Shown here: positions 1 to 6,519 of the stretch, one piece after another
How positions within the stretch are numbered: the first letter of the stretch is position 1
Layout of the letters: each line of letters begins with the position of its first letter
Assembly: GCA_910587835.1 (NCBI GenBank)
Contig: CAJUNQ010000029.1
Location: forward strand, 1-22,123
Direction: 5' to 3'
DNA from: an uncultured Oscillospiraceae bacterium
GTDB lineage: Bacteria; Bacillota; Clostridia; Oscillospirales; Acutalibacteraceae
Length of the DNA: 22,123 nucleotides
Made by a program: the position numbers and the translations under genes
Notes under the pieces: generated by a model
Seen by the model: only the letters and a program-made list of their open reading frames with translations
Database searches by the model: none
What the model was told of the DNA's origin: nothing

Positions 1-40
1 TCCAGCCCGTCTCTTGACCACATCATCCATACTGCTTCTC

Positions 41-65
41 AGAGCGCCGCGAGACGCTCTTTTTT
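41..65 (+). terminator. Rho-independent terminator at left edge
   Basis: A 6-bp stem (AGAGCG at 41-46, CGCTCT at 55-60) with an 8-nt loop is followed by a run of six T on the plus strand. It would end a plus-strand transcript entering from left of the window. It lacks a T-run in the minus direction, so it does not serve the repressor gene. Positions 66-149 hold nothing else recognisable. Confidence 0.6.
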
Positions 66-149
66 CCATGCCCTTCACCACTCTTCGTCGATTTCCAATT
101 TTTCTCATTTTGGGGCTTGACTTTTAATAGTTAGTCTCCCACATAATAT

Positions 150-869
150 TCAAATCTTCCCCAGCACCCGGCCCTGGCAGCGCAAATCGTCATAGTCATG
201 GATGGGGATAGGCGCGTAGGCGGGGTTGAGAGATTCCAGCACTCCTTGCCCCAGCCGCTTAATATATCCGTCCCCATTCAGTATAAATATCCCAATCTCC
301 CCTACTCGCACACTCTCCCCGTCCAACCGTTGCACAAACACGACCTCGCCATCGTGATAGGCGGGTTCCATGCTGTTGCCGTGCACCCGAATGCATATAT
401 GGGCATTTCGGGGAAGTCGCTGGGTTTCCACCTGAATGGTATCTGTATAGTAGGTGTTGCCCAAGGGTTCGCCCGTACCTGCTGCGGCAGGAAGCTCATA
501 GCATTTGATATAGGAAATTCCACCCGCATCCTCTGGGCTGATATTGCGGGTCGTGTGATTATATGCCGCTTCCAGCACATCTTCAACAAGTTGTTTGTCG
601 TAGACGTTCAGGAGGCGGTATTTTCTAATTAGCTTGTCTTCTTCCCGGGAGAATGGTAAAGGCTGTACGCTGCGAGGCTCAATGAAGTCGCCTATTGTTT
701 TGCCAAGAGCCTCCGCTATACTCTGGACAGTATCCAACGTGGGGGATTTTGTAGTGCCAGCAATTATTTTATTGATGGTGCCTTTTGGCACACCAGAACG
801 AAAGGCAAGCTCGTCAATGGTCATACCTGCTTCCTTCCTGTACTTTGAAATAAACTCACCCAGCTCCAA
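150..869 (-). CDS. LexA/CI-like phage repressor (HTH + S24 peptidase)
   Basis: Master repressor of lysogeny, 239 aa. Residues 1-65 form an XRE/HTH_3 DNA-binding domain with the recognition helix near residues 27-37 (VPKGTINKII). Residues about 122-239 form an S24 (LexA/UmuD-like) peptidase. The likely self-cleavage site is Ala130-Gly131, catalytic Ser166 lies in GNSMEP, and catalytic Lys204 lies in GYIKR. RecA-stimulated self-cleavage, hence SOS induction, is the established behaviour of this family. The start is TTG: AAGGTGG sits 7 nt upstream and there is no in-frame ATG/GTG nearby. It is divergent from the terminase operon and transcribed from a consensus promoter at 890-918 that overlaps an operator-like site, suggesting autoregulation. 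Confidence 0.93.
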   Translation of the reverse strand: MELGEFISKYRKEAGMTIDELAFRSGVPKGTINKIIAGTTKSPTLDTVQSIAEALGKTIGDFIEPRSVQPLPFSREEDKLIRKYRLLNVYDKQLVEDVLEAAYNHTTRNISPEDAGGISYIKCYELPAAAGTGEPLGNTYYTDTIQVETQRLPRNAHICIRVHGNSMEPAYHDGEVVFVQRLDGESVRVGEIGIFILNGDGYIKRLGQGVLESLNPAYAPIPIHDYDDLRCQGRVLGKI

Positions 870-889
870 TACATCACCACCTTGCCCTA

Positions 890-918
890 ATTGTAACCGA
901 CAAAGGGAAGGATGTCAA
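890..918 (-). promoter_or_regulatory. Repressor promoter (sigma-A type)
   Basis: On the minus strand, TTGACA (913-918), a 17-bp spacer and TACAAT (890-895) lie just upstream of the repressor RBS and TTG start. Operator-like site O1 (895-909) falls in the spacer. Confidence 0.85.
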
Positions 919-1017
919 GCAAAAAAGTTCCGTTTGCGGGAAAAAAGTTTAGGTAACACTATTGACAAGTTCCGTTTTGTGGCCTATAATGAGGCTGTGA
1001 AGTTCCGAAAAGTGGAC
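895..1017. promoter_or_regulatory. Operator array of the immunity region (four TTCC-N7-GG sites)
   Basis: Three sites share the form AAGTTCC-N7-GG: 928-942 (TTCC..GGAA), 970-984 (TTCC..GGCC) and 1003-1017 (TTCC..GGAC). A fourth, inverted and weaker, is at 895-909 (AACC..GGAA, i.e. TTCC-N7-GGTT on the minus strand). Centres lie at about 902, 935, 977 and 1010. O1 sits in the repressor promoter, O3 in the rightward promoter, and O4 at its start site. Assigning them to the repressor is inference from position and repetition. Confidence 0.65.
962..990 (+). promoter_or_regulatory. Rightward promoter of the structural operon
   Basis: A perfect consensus: TTGACA (962-967), 17-bp spacer, TATAAT (985-990). 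An operator-like site lies inside the spacer (970-984) and another just past the expected start (1003-1017). It drives the Cro-like gene and, with no terminator seen after it, the terminase genes. Confidence 0.9.
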
Positions 1018-1037
1018 AAAAGGAGGTGAAACGAGCA

Positions 1038-1154
1038 ATGAGAGCATATTATCCTACCCTGACTTCTGAAATTGCCAAACGAGGCATCAAGAAAAATGCC
1101 ATTGCACGACAGCTGGGAATATCAGAGCGGAGCCTGTATAACCTTCTTAACTAA
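1038..1154 (+). CDS. Very short Cro-like HTH protein, possibly truncated
   Basis: 38 aa, with a strong RBS (AGGAGGTG at 1021-1028) 9 nt before ATG. The C-terminal half (KNAIARQLGISERSLYNLL) is a helix-turn-helix of the kind found in small phage Cro/regulatory proteins, in which the conserved NLLNGK-type turn is normally followed by another 20-30 residues. Here TAA follows immediately after NLLN, so the protein stops at the end of the recognition helix. It lies directly behind the operator-controlled promoter, where Cro is expected. Whether so short a domain folds and dimerises is uncertain; it may be a deletion remnant. Confidence 0.7.
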   Translation: MRAYYPTLTSEIAKRGIKKNAIARQLGISERSLYNLLN

Positions 1155-1177
1155 GCCCGCAAAAGAGAGGTGGTGTG

Positions 1178-1549
1178 ATGGCCCGGGGCAAATATGAATA
1201 TTGGCTGAGTGAGGACGGCCTGACGCTGCTGGAAGGATGGGCGAGAGACGGGCTGACAGACGACCAGATCGCCCATAATCTGGGGGTCAGCCGTTCCACT
1301 CTGGCAGAGTGGAAAAAACGCTTTCCGGACCTTTCGGACGCCTTAAAAAAGGGAAAGGATGTGGTGGACTATGAAGTGGAGAACGCGCTGCTGGAAAGAG
1401 CCAAGGGCGGAGACACCACCGCACAAATCTTTTGGCTGAAAAACCGCAGGCCCGGCAAATGGCGGGACAAGCCCGAGGCTCCTGGGGACTCTGACGCGCT
1501 GAAAAAGGCCCGGGCACTTCTGGAGGACATTGAGAGTGCCATTGACTGA
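1178..1549 (+). CDS. terS: Terminase small subunit
   Basis: 123 aa, the DNA-recognition subunit of the packaging motor. Residues about 22-40 (TDDQIAHNLGVSRSTLAEW) form a helix-turn-helix that would bind the packaging site. The remainder is helical and charged (oligomerisation region), ending in an RRPGKWRDK motif seen in many Firmicute phage TerS proteins. ATG at 1178 is preferred over GTG at 1175 because GAGAGG ends 7 nt upstream. Its 3' end overlaps the start of terL. It follows the Cro-like gene by only 23 nt, with no replication genes in between, which is unusual. Confidence 0.9.
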   Translation: MARGKYEYWLSEDGLTLLEGWARDGLTDDQIAHNLGVSRSTLAEWKKRFPDLSDALKKGKDVVDYEVENALLERAKGGDTTAQIFWLKNRRPGKWRDKPEAPGDSDALKKARALLEDIESAID

Positions 1550-2846
1550 AAAGCAGACGGAATTTTTGCAGGGCTGCGGCCATCGATGGAATGTGAAGAC
1601 CGGAGCCACAGGCAGCGGCAAAAGCTTTGTGGACTATGCGGTGGTCATCCCCAAACGGCTGACGGCGCTGCGCGGGGAGGGCCTGGCTGTGCTGATGGGC
1701 AACACCCGGGGCACCTTGGAACGAAATATTTTAGAGCCTATGCGCAGTATCTGGCCAGGTATGGTGGGGAATATCCGCAGCGACAACACGGTGGAGCTGT
1801 TCGGCAAAAGGGTCTATGCTTTGGGAGCGGACAACAAAAAGCATGTGGCCCGGATTCAGGGCGCGACCTTCGAGTATGTGTATGGGGACGAAATAACCAC
1901 ATGGAGCGAAGACGTCTTTCAGATGCTCAAAAGCCGCCTGCGCTGTGAGCACTCCCACTTTGACGGCACCTGCAACCCGGACAATCCCCACCATTGGTTC
2001 AAAAAGTTTCTGGACAGCGGCGCGGATATTTTTCAGCAGAGCTATATCATAGATGACGGCATGCTGCCCGGTCATGTGGTGGAGGAGCTGAAAAAGGAGT
2101 ACAGGGGCACAGTCTATTACGAACGCTTCATTTTGGGCAGATGGGCGGCGGCTGAGGGGCTGGTCTATCCCCAGTTTGCCAGCCGCACCGAAGAATTTTT
2201 GATAGACGACCCGGAGACATGGCTGCGGGACCATCACAAGCAGCTGTATAAGCTCATGCTGGGGGTGGACTTTGGTGGCACAGGCTCGGCCACGGCGTTC
2301 AAGGCAGTGGGAATCACGCATGACTGGACAGTCATTGTGTTGGACGAGGAGCATATAGACAGCCGGGAGCTGGACCCGGACCGGCTTTCCCGCCGCTTTG
2401 CGGACTTTGTCAGGCGGGTAGAGGCAGGCTATGGGGCTTCTCAGACCCGGGCGGACAATGAGGAGTCGGTACTGATCAGAGGCCTGCAGAATGAGGTAAA
2501 AAGAGAAGGACTGCAGACCACGGTGGTCAATGCCAGAAAAATGCCTATCCGGGACCGGATCAATCTGACCATTATGCTGATGGCCCGGCGGAAGCTGTAT
2601 GTGGCCCGAAGCTGCGGGCATATGCAGGAGGCCTTTCAGACCGCTGTGTACGACCCCAACAGCCTGGGTGATGTGCGGCTGGATAACGGCACCAGCGATA
2701 TTGACAGCCTGGACGCCTTTGAGTATGCCATAGAGCCCTGGTATCAAAAGCTGATCCGGGCTGTGCAGATTCCGTACCAGCCGGACAGACAAGGGGGTGG
2801 ACAATATAAAAACCTATCAGGACCTTCTGGAATGTGGCGGGGATGA
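1536..2846 (+). CDS. terL: Terminase large subunit
   Basis: About 436 aa, the ATPase and nuclease of headful DNA packaging. The ATPase domain has Walker A GATGSGKS (about residues 23-30) and Walker B YVYGDE (about 115-119). The C-terminal RNase H-like nuclease shows acidic residues in LGVDFGG (about 245), TRADNEE (about 307) and DIDSLDAF (about 388-393). Length is normal for the family. Start choice: GGAGG at 1522-1526 is 9 nt from GTG 1536; TTG 1530 is also in frame but only 3 nt from the RBS. It overlaps terS by 14 nt and the portal gene by 50 nt, implying translational coupling. Confidence 0.95.
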   Translation: MPLTEKQTEFLQGCGHRWNVKTGATGSGKSFVDYAVVIPKRLTALRGEGLAVLMGNTRGTLERNILEPMRSIWPGMVGNIRSDNTVELFGKRVYALGADNKKHVARIQGATFEYVYGDEITTWSEDVFQMLKSRLRCEHSHFDGTCNPDNPHHWFKKFLDSGADIFQQSYIIDDGMLPGHVVEELKKEYRGTVYYERFILGRWAAAEGLVYPQFASRTEEFLIDDPETWLRDHHKQLYKLMLGVDFGGTGSATAFKAVGITHDWTVIVLDEEHIDSRELDPDRLSRRFADFVRRVEAGYGASQTRADNEESVLIRGLQNEVKREGLQTTVVNARKMPIRDRINLTIMLMARRKLYVARSCGHMQEAFQTAVYDPNSLGDVRLDNGTSDIDSLDAFEYAIEPWYQKLIRAVQIPYQPDRQGGGQYKNLSGPSGMWRG

Positions 2847-4392
2847 AAGGAAGCGCATGGACTTCATCCACACGGCGGTGGAGTGCCACAAAACCGGCGG
2901 GCTCTATGAGACCGCTGCTGCGGCTCAGCAGTATTACGACGGGGAAAATCCAACCATCCGCCAGTATGAAAAAATACTGTATGACATGCGGGGCCTTGCC
3001 CAAAAGGACATGTACACAGCCAACCACAAAATAGCCAGCCGCTTTTTTGGGTTTGTGGTGGACCAGGCCAACAGCTACCTGCTGGGCAATGGGGTGGGCT
3101 TTTCCCAGGCAGACACGAAAAAGCGGCTGGGCAGGGAGTTCGACCAGCGTGTGAGCCGGGCGGCGGAATACGCTATGGTAGGCGGGGTCAGCTTTGGCTT
3201 TTGGAACCTGGACCATGTGGAGGTGTTCGCGGTGACAGAGTTTGCCCCCCTTTACGATGAGGAGACCGGGGCCCTGGCCGCCGGAGTGCGCTTCTGGCAG
3301 CTGGACAGGGACAAGCCCCTTCGATGCACCCTTTATGAGCCGGACGGCTACACCGAGTACATACAGCGGCCTGGGGAGGATATGGAGGTCAAGAAAGAAA
3401 AGCGTAGCTACATCCTCCATGTGACCCGCTCGGAGCTGGAAGGGGAGGAACTGCGGGAGGGGGAAAATTATCCCTTTTTCCCCATTGTCCCCCTGAAAAA
3501 CACCCGCCGCTGCCAGTCCGAGCTGGTGGGCAGGCGCAATACCATTGACGCGCTGGACCTGTGCTGCTCTAACATGGTGAACAATGTGGATGAGGGAAAC
3601 CTGATCTATTGGGTGCTTACCAACTGCGGGGGCATGGATGTGATGGACGCAGAGCAGTTTTTGGATGTGGTACGCAAAAGCCATGTGGCCTTTATGGACA
3701 ATGGGGAAGACGGTTCCCGGGCAGAGCCCCACACCATAGAGGCTCCCTGGTCCGGTACCCAGGCCACAATAGACATGCTGGAAAAGAAGCTGTATCAGGA
3801 CTTTCAGGCCTTTGACGCGTCGGCGGTGACAGCGGGCAGCCAGACCGCCACAGCCATCAAGGCCAGCTATGTGCCCCTGGACCTGAAGACCGACCGGTTG
3901 GAACGGCAGGTGACAGAGTTCATCAACGGCATTCTTGCCCTGGCCGGGGTGGAGGACGAGCCAGCTTACACCCGAAACCAGATTGTCAACCGGCAGGAGG
4001 AAGTACAGTCTGTGCTGATGATGGCGGAGTATGTCACCCGGGAGTATGTGACCCGAAAGCTTCTGACTATTCTGGGAGACGCGGACCTTGCGGAGGACAT
4101 TCTGAGAAAGCTGGACGCGGAGGAGTTGGACCGGTTTGATGGCGCGGAGAACCCGGACCATCAAGGGGAAGACGGAGCTGCGGACAGCGCCCCCACCCCC
4201 GGCGAGGCCATTGAGGCGGCGGAGGAGGCTGTGGGAAAAACCCTGAACGGCTCTCAGACCGCCAGCCTGATCACGGTGATTAAGGGCCTGAAAAGCGGGG
4301 ACATCACCGAGGGGCAGGCGGTACGCATTCTGACTACCTCCATCGGCGTGACACGGGAGGAGGCGCTGGCGATCATAAGGGGTGAGGAGTAA
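2797..4392 (+). CDS. Portal protein (SPP1 gp6-like)
   Basis: 531 aa, the dodecameric DNA channel at one capsid vertex, which docks the terminase and later the tail. The N-terminus (DNIKTYQDLL, then a TAVE.HK.....ETA.AAQQYYDGENPTI region) fits Firmicute SPP1 gp6-like portals. The central region (MVNNVDEGNLIYWVLTN, then GGMDVMDAEQF) matches the clip/stem part. The C-terminus has an acidic linker and a short helical repeat (SGDITEGQAVRIL, GVTREEALAII). GTG at 2797 is inside the end of terL, partly within a G-rich RBS. ATG at residue 21 is an alternative but would cut a family-typical N-terminus. Length is normal. Confidence 0.92.
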   Translation: MDNIKTYQDLLECGGDERKRMDFIHTAVECHKTGGLYETAAAAQQYYDGENPTIRQYEKILYDMRGLAQKDMYTANHKIASRFFGFVVDQANSYLLGNGVGFSQADTKKRLGREFDQRVSRAAEYAMVGGVSFGFWNLDHVEVFAVTEFAPLYDEETGALAAGVRFWQLDRDKPLRCTLYEPDGYTEYIQRPGEDMEVKKEKRSYILHVTRSELEGEELREGENYPFFPIVPLKNTRRCQSELVGRRNTIDALDLCCSNMVNNVDEGNLIYWVLTNCGGMDVMDAEQFLDVVRKSHVAFMDNGEDGSRAEPHTIEAPWSGTQATIDMLEKKLYQDFQAFDASAVTAGSQTATAIKASYVPLDLKTDRLERQVTEFINGILALAGVEDEPAYTRNQIVNRQEEVQSVLMMAEYVTREYVTRKLLTILGDADLAEDILRKLDAEELDRFDGAENPDHQGEDGAADSAPTPGEAIEAAEEAVGKTLNGSQTASLITVIKGLKSGDITEGQAVRILTTSIGVTREEALAIIRGEE

Positions 4393-4423
4393 AAAGAAAA
4401 GGGCCGGAATGCATCTCCGGCCC
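4391..4423 (-). terminator. Terminator of the minus-strand small gene
   Basis: An 8-bp perfect stem (GGGCCGGA 4401-4408, TCCGGCCC 4416-4423) with a 7-nt loop is followed, in the minus direction, by TTTTCTTTTT (complement of 4391-4400). The plus side lacks a T-run, so the head operon should read through while the small gene is terminated. Confidence 0.85.
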
Positions 4424-4431
4424 ATGAGGGG

Positions 4432-4581
4432 TTATTCCTGATCTTTGGCGTCGGCAATGGTGTCAAGCCACTTGCACAGCTCCTCTTTCGTGAAGGTTTC
4501 CTTATCACCGTTGCTGATGAGCCTGCGCAGGTCATAGATGGTGGCTTTTTCAATGATTTTTGTCTCTTTATCTGTTGGCAT
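4432..4581 (-). CDS. 49-aa minus-strand protein (moron candidate)
   Basis: A small acidic, helical protein read against the head operon, between the portal and minor head genes. It begins MPTDKETKIIEKATIYDLRR and ends with TIADAKDQE. ATG at 4579-4581 has AAAGGAGG about 8 nt upstream. It carries a complete private expression unit: consensus promoter 4605-4633 and terminator 4391-4423. Such self-contained, oppositely oriented genes inside phage late operons are typical morons, expressed from the prophage. I do not recognise a functional domain. The central TFTKEELCKWLD looks like a short helical motif; cofactor or toxin roles cannot be inferred. Confidence 0.82.
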   Translation of the reverse strand: MPTDKETKIIEKATIYDLRRLISNGDKETFTKEELCKWLDTIADAKDQE

Positions 4582-4604
4582 AAGAAAGCCTCCTTTCTGG
4601 TTTT

Positions 4605-4633
4605 ATTGTACAATACGCCGCATGACTTGTCAA
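4605..4633 (-). promoter_or_regulatory. Promoter of the 49-aa minus-strand gene
   Basis: On the minus strand, TTGACA (4628-4633), a 17-bp spacer and TACAAT (4605-4610) lie 23 nt before the ATG. The same hexamers and spacing are used by the repressor promoter, suggesting constitutive expression in the lysogen. Confidence 0.85.
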
Positions 4634-4650
4634 GAAGGGAGGGTGAAAAA

Positions 4651-5652
4651 TTGAACCGGCCAGACCCTGCCCACCGCCGGACAGACAAGGAACTGGCAGC
4701 GTTGGAAAAACGCATATCAGCCGAATTCCAAAGGGCGGCGGAGGAGCTTGAGAAGGTAATCAGTGACTACTTTTCCAAGCTGAAAAAGCGGGACGCCCAG
4801 CAGCTGGACCGATTGGAAAAGGGGAAAATCACGCCAGAGCAGTATACGCAGTGGCGGCTGGCCCAAATTGGCCGGGGAAAGCGGTTTGAGGCCCTGCGCG
4901 ACCGGATATCGGAGCGCATGACGCAGGCCAACGAGGTGGCGGCGGCTTACATAAACGACAGCTCTCCAGGCATTTACAGCCTTAACCGCAATTATGCGGC
5001 CTACACCATCGAACAGCAGGTAGGGGCCAACGTGGGCTTTGACCTGTGGGACGAGCAGACCGTAAAGCGTCTGCTTACAGAGCGTCCGGACCTTATGCCC
5101 TACTATCCTCCCCAGCGGGCAGTAAAACGGGGCATAGACCTCAGCTGGGGCAAGGGGCAGATTACCGCGCAGATCACCAGCGGCATTCTGCAGGGGGAGC
5201 CAATCAAGAAGCTGGCGGACCGGCTGCAAAGCCGTATCCCGGACATGACCAGAACCAGCGCCATACGAGCGGCACGCACCGCAGTTACCAGCGCCCAGAA
5301 CGCCGGGCGCATGGAGGGATTTGCCGCCGCAGAGGAGATGGGCATTCAGCTGAAAAAGCGGTGGGTTGCCACATTGGACGGGCGCACCCGCCACGCCCAC
5401 GCTGCCCTGGACGGCCAAACCCAGGACCAGGACAAGCCCTTTCACTCGGAGCTGGGAGACATCATGTACCCCGGCGATCCCGCCGCTTCCCCATCCAATG
5501 TGTACAACTGCCGGTGCACCCTGATTGCCCAGGTGGAAGGGGTGGACTTCTCAACCGCCAAGCGCAGGGCCAGAGACCCGGAGACTGGGAAGGTCGTGGT
5601 TGTAGAGAATATGACCTTCTCAGAGTGGGAAAAATGGGTGCAAAAGCGATAG
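4651..5652 (+). CDS. Minor head / head morphogenesis protein (Mu F / SPP1 gp7-like)
   Basis: 333 aa. A charged coiled-coil N-terminus (about residues 10-90) precedes the conserved Mu F-like domain at the C-terminus: TSAIRAARTAVTSAQNAGR, then KRWVATLDGRTRHAHAALDG, and a final NVYNCRCTL with paired cysteines. Members bind the portal, enter the procapsid in few copies and assist head assembly and DNA delivery. The gene order portal then Mu F-like is standard. TTG at 4651 is chosen because AAGGGAGGG ends 7 nt upstream. Reading upstream in frame has no better start and would run into the moron promoter. Confidence 0.9.
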   Translation: MNRPDPAHRRTDKELAALEKRISAEFQRAAEELEKVISDYFSKLKKRDAQQLDRLEKGKITPEQYTQWRLAQIGRGKRFEALRDRISERMTQANEVAAAYINDSSPGIYSLNRNYAAYTIEQQVGANVGFDLWDEQTVKRLLTERPDLMPYYPPQRAVKRGIDLSWGKGQITAQITSGILQGEPIKKLADRLQSRIPDMTRTSAIRAARTAVTSAQNAGRMEGFAAAEEMGIQLKKRWVATLDGRTRHAHAALDGQTQDQDKPFHSELGDIMYPGDPAASPSNVYNCRCTLIAQVEGVDFSTAKRRARDPETGKVVVVENMTFSEWEKWVQKR

Positions 5653-5747
5653 ATACACGGCAGAGGTACAGGAGCACGAAGGGGAGATTACCCCTGCTAT
5701 TTTGCTGTGTGAAGGGATTTTGGATAAGTTGGGGAGATAACTGGACT

Positions 5748-6149
5748 ATGCGCATGGAAATTACCGACAACAGCGAAGCTTTCATCTCTGCAATGGAAGC
5801 CGCCGCTCTGGCTGCTTTGGAGGAGTGCGGTCTGACCGGCGAGGGCTATGCCAAGCTTCTTTGCCCGGTGGACACGGGTAATCTGCGCAACTCCATCAGC
5901 CACCAGGTACAGCCCGGGGAACATGCGGTATACATAGGCACAAACAGCGAGTACGGCCCCTTTGTGGAGCTGGGCACAGGCAAATATTACCCCGATGGCG
6001 GCAGGCAGGACCCCTGGGCCTACCAGGACGCAAACGGGGCCTGGCACCTGACCCACGGCCAGCGGGCCCAGCCCTATCTGAAGCCCGCTGTGGCGGACCA
6101 CCAGACGGAATATCATGGCATAATGGAGAGGAGGCTGAAAAATGGGTGA
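5748..6149 (+). CDS. HK97 gp10-like head-tail/tail protein
   Basis: 133 aa. The core has the family pattern: a helical N-terminus, then CPVDTGNLRNSISHQV and a beta-rich YIGTNSEYGPFVELGTGKY stretch, ending with QPYLKPAV. HK97 gp10-family proteins sit at the head-tail interface and help complete the tail. It is found here between the minor head protein and the scaffold rather than after the capsid gene; that order occurs in some Clostridia phages. ATG at 5748 has GGGGAG about 11 nt upstream. The 95 nt before it hold only a weak 5-bp hairpin (5680-5695). Confidence 0.85.
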   Translation: MRMEITDNSEAFISAMEAAALAALEECGLTGEGYAKLLCPVDTGNLRNSISHQVQPGEHAVYIGTNSEYGPFVELGTGKYYPDGGRQDPWAYQDANGAWHLTHGQRAQPYLKPAVADHQTEYHGIMERRLKNG

Positions 6150-6306
6150 GCCCCGGCTGACACAGGAGCAGATAAGAGCTGCCCAGAACATTCTGCGGCA
6201 TGGGGACCGGGTGGAGCTGATCCCGGTAAAGGACGGGGTGCGAGTGCTGCGGGTACGCCGGGAGGAGATGGGAAAATCCCCTTCAAAAACGCCGGAAAAG
6301 ACTTGA
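6142..6306 (+). CDS. 54-aa conserved phage protein, function unknown
   Basis: A small basic protein with a helical start (TQEQIRAAQNILRHGDRVEL) and a beta-hairpin-like middle (IPVKDGVRVLRVRRE). ATG at 6142 follows GAGGAGG by about 8 nt and overlaps the end of the gp10-like gene by 8 nt, so the two are probably translationally coupled. I recall similar short proteins in Clostridia prophages next to head genes but know of no assigned role. Its stop codon lies inside the -35 hexamer of the next promoter. Confidence 0.75.
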   Translation: MGEPRLTQEQIRAAQNILRHGDRVELIPVKDGVRVLRVRREEMGKSPSKTPEKT

Positions 6307-6331
6307 CCCCCGGTGGGTTTTACTGTATAAT
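6303..6331 (+). promoter_or_regulatory. Internal promoter before the capsid genes
   Basis: TTGACC (6303-6308), 17-bp spacer and TATAAT (6326-6331). Transcription would start near 6338 and yield a 5' leader of about 180 nt before the scaffold gene. The -35 overlaps the stop codon of the 54-aa gene. Confidence 0.75.
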
Positions 6332-6353
6332 AAATGTATAAAACAGCATATCC

Positions 6354-6375
6354 CCCGCCCTAAGCGTTGGGCGGG
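6354..6375 (+). promoter_or_regulatory. Leader hairpin 1 upstream of scaffold gene
   Basis: A perfect 7-bp GC stem (CCCGCCC 6354-6360, GGGCGGG 6369-6375) with an 8-nt loop, placed about 15 nt after the predicted transcription start and just before the terminator hairpin. Confidence 0.6.
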
Positions 6376-6387
6376 AAGGGCCGAGCG

Positions 6388-6428
6388 GGGCCGTTCTCTT
6401 TGGAAAAAGAGAGCGGTCCTGCTTTTTT
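6388..6428 (+). terminator. Strong terminator/attenuator in the capsid leader
   Basis: A 14-bp stem (6388-6401 with 6406-6419, two G-T pairs) is closed by a GGAA tetraloop and followed by TGCTTTTTT (6420-6428). It lies between promoter 6303-6331 and the scaffold ATG at 6520. It would either end transcription arriving from the terminase/portal genes or act as an attenuator for the capsid genes. Confidence 0.8.
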
Positions 6429-6519
6429 GTTTTATCGGGTAGATTCCTGTAAGGAAATGCGGGTTTTATACAGCGTTCGCCCCCAAAGAACCGGGGCCGG
6501 AGAAAAGGAGAATGCTTTT

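Noticed and set aside
116..146. Plus-strand promoter-like TTGACT...CATAAT running into the repressor gene
   Set aside because: The spacer is about 19 bp and the -10 is poor; it would only make antisense RNA.
2572..4425. 617-codon open frame on the minus strand opposite terL and portal
   Set aside because: It is the complement of two clearly real genes, has no RBS and shows no family features; long antisense frames are expected in GC-rich coding DNA.
5680..5695. Small hairpin between minor head and gp10-like genes as a terminator
   Set aside because: The stem is only 5 bp and no T-run follows.
5046..5747. N-terminal extension of the gp10-like frame
   Set aside because: The extension reads out of frame through the minor head gene and has a low-complexity composition; ATG 5748 with its own RBS gives the family-sized protein.
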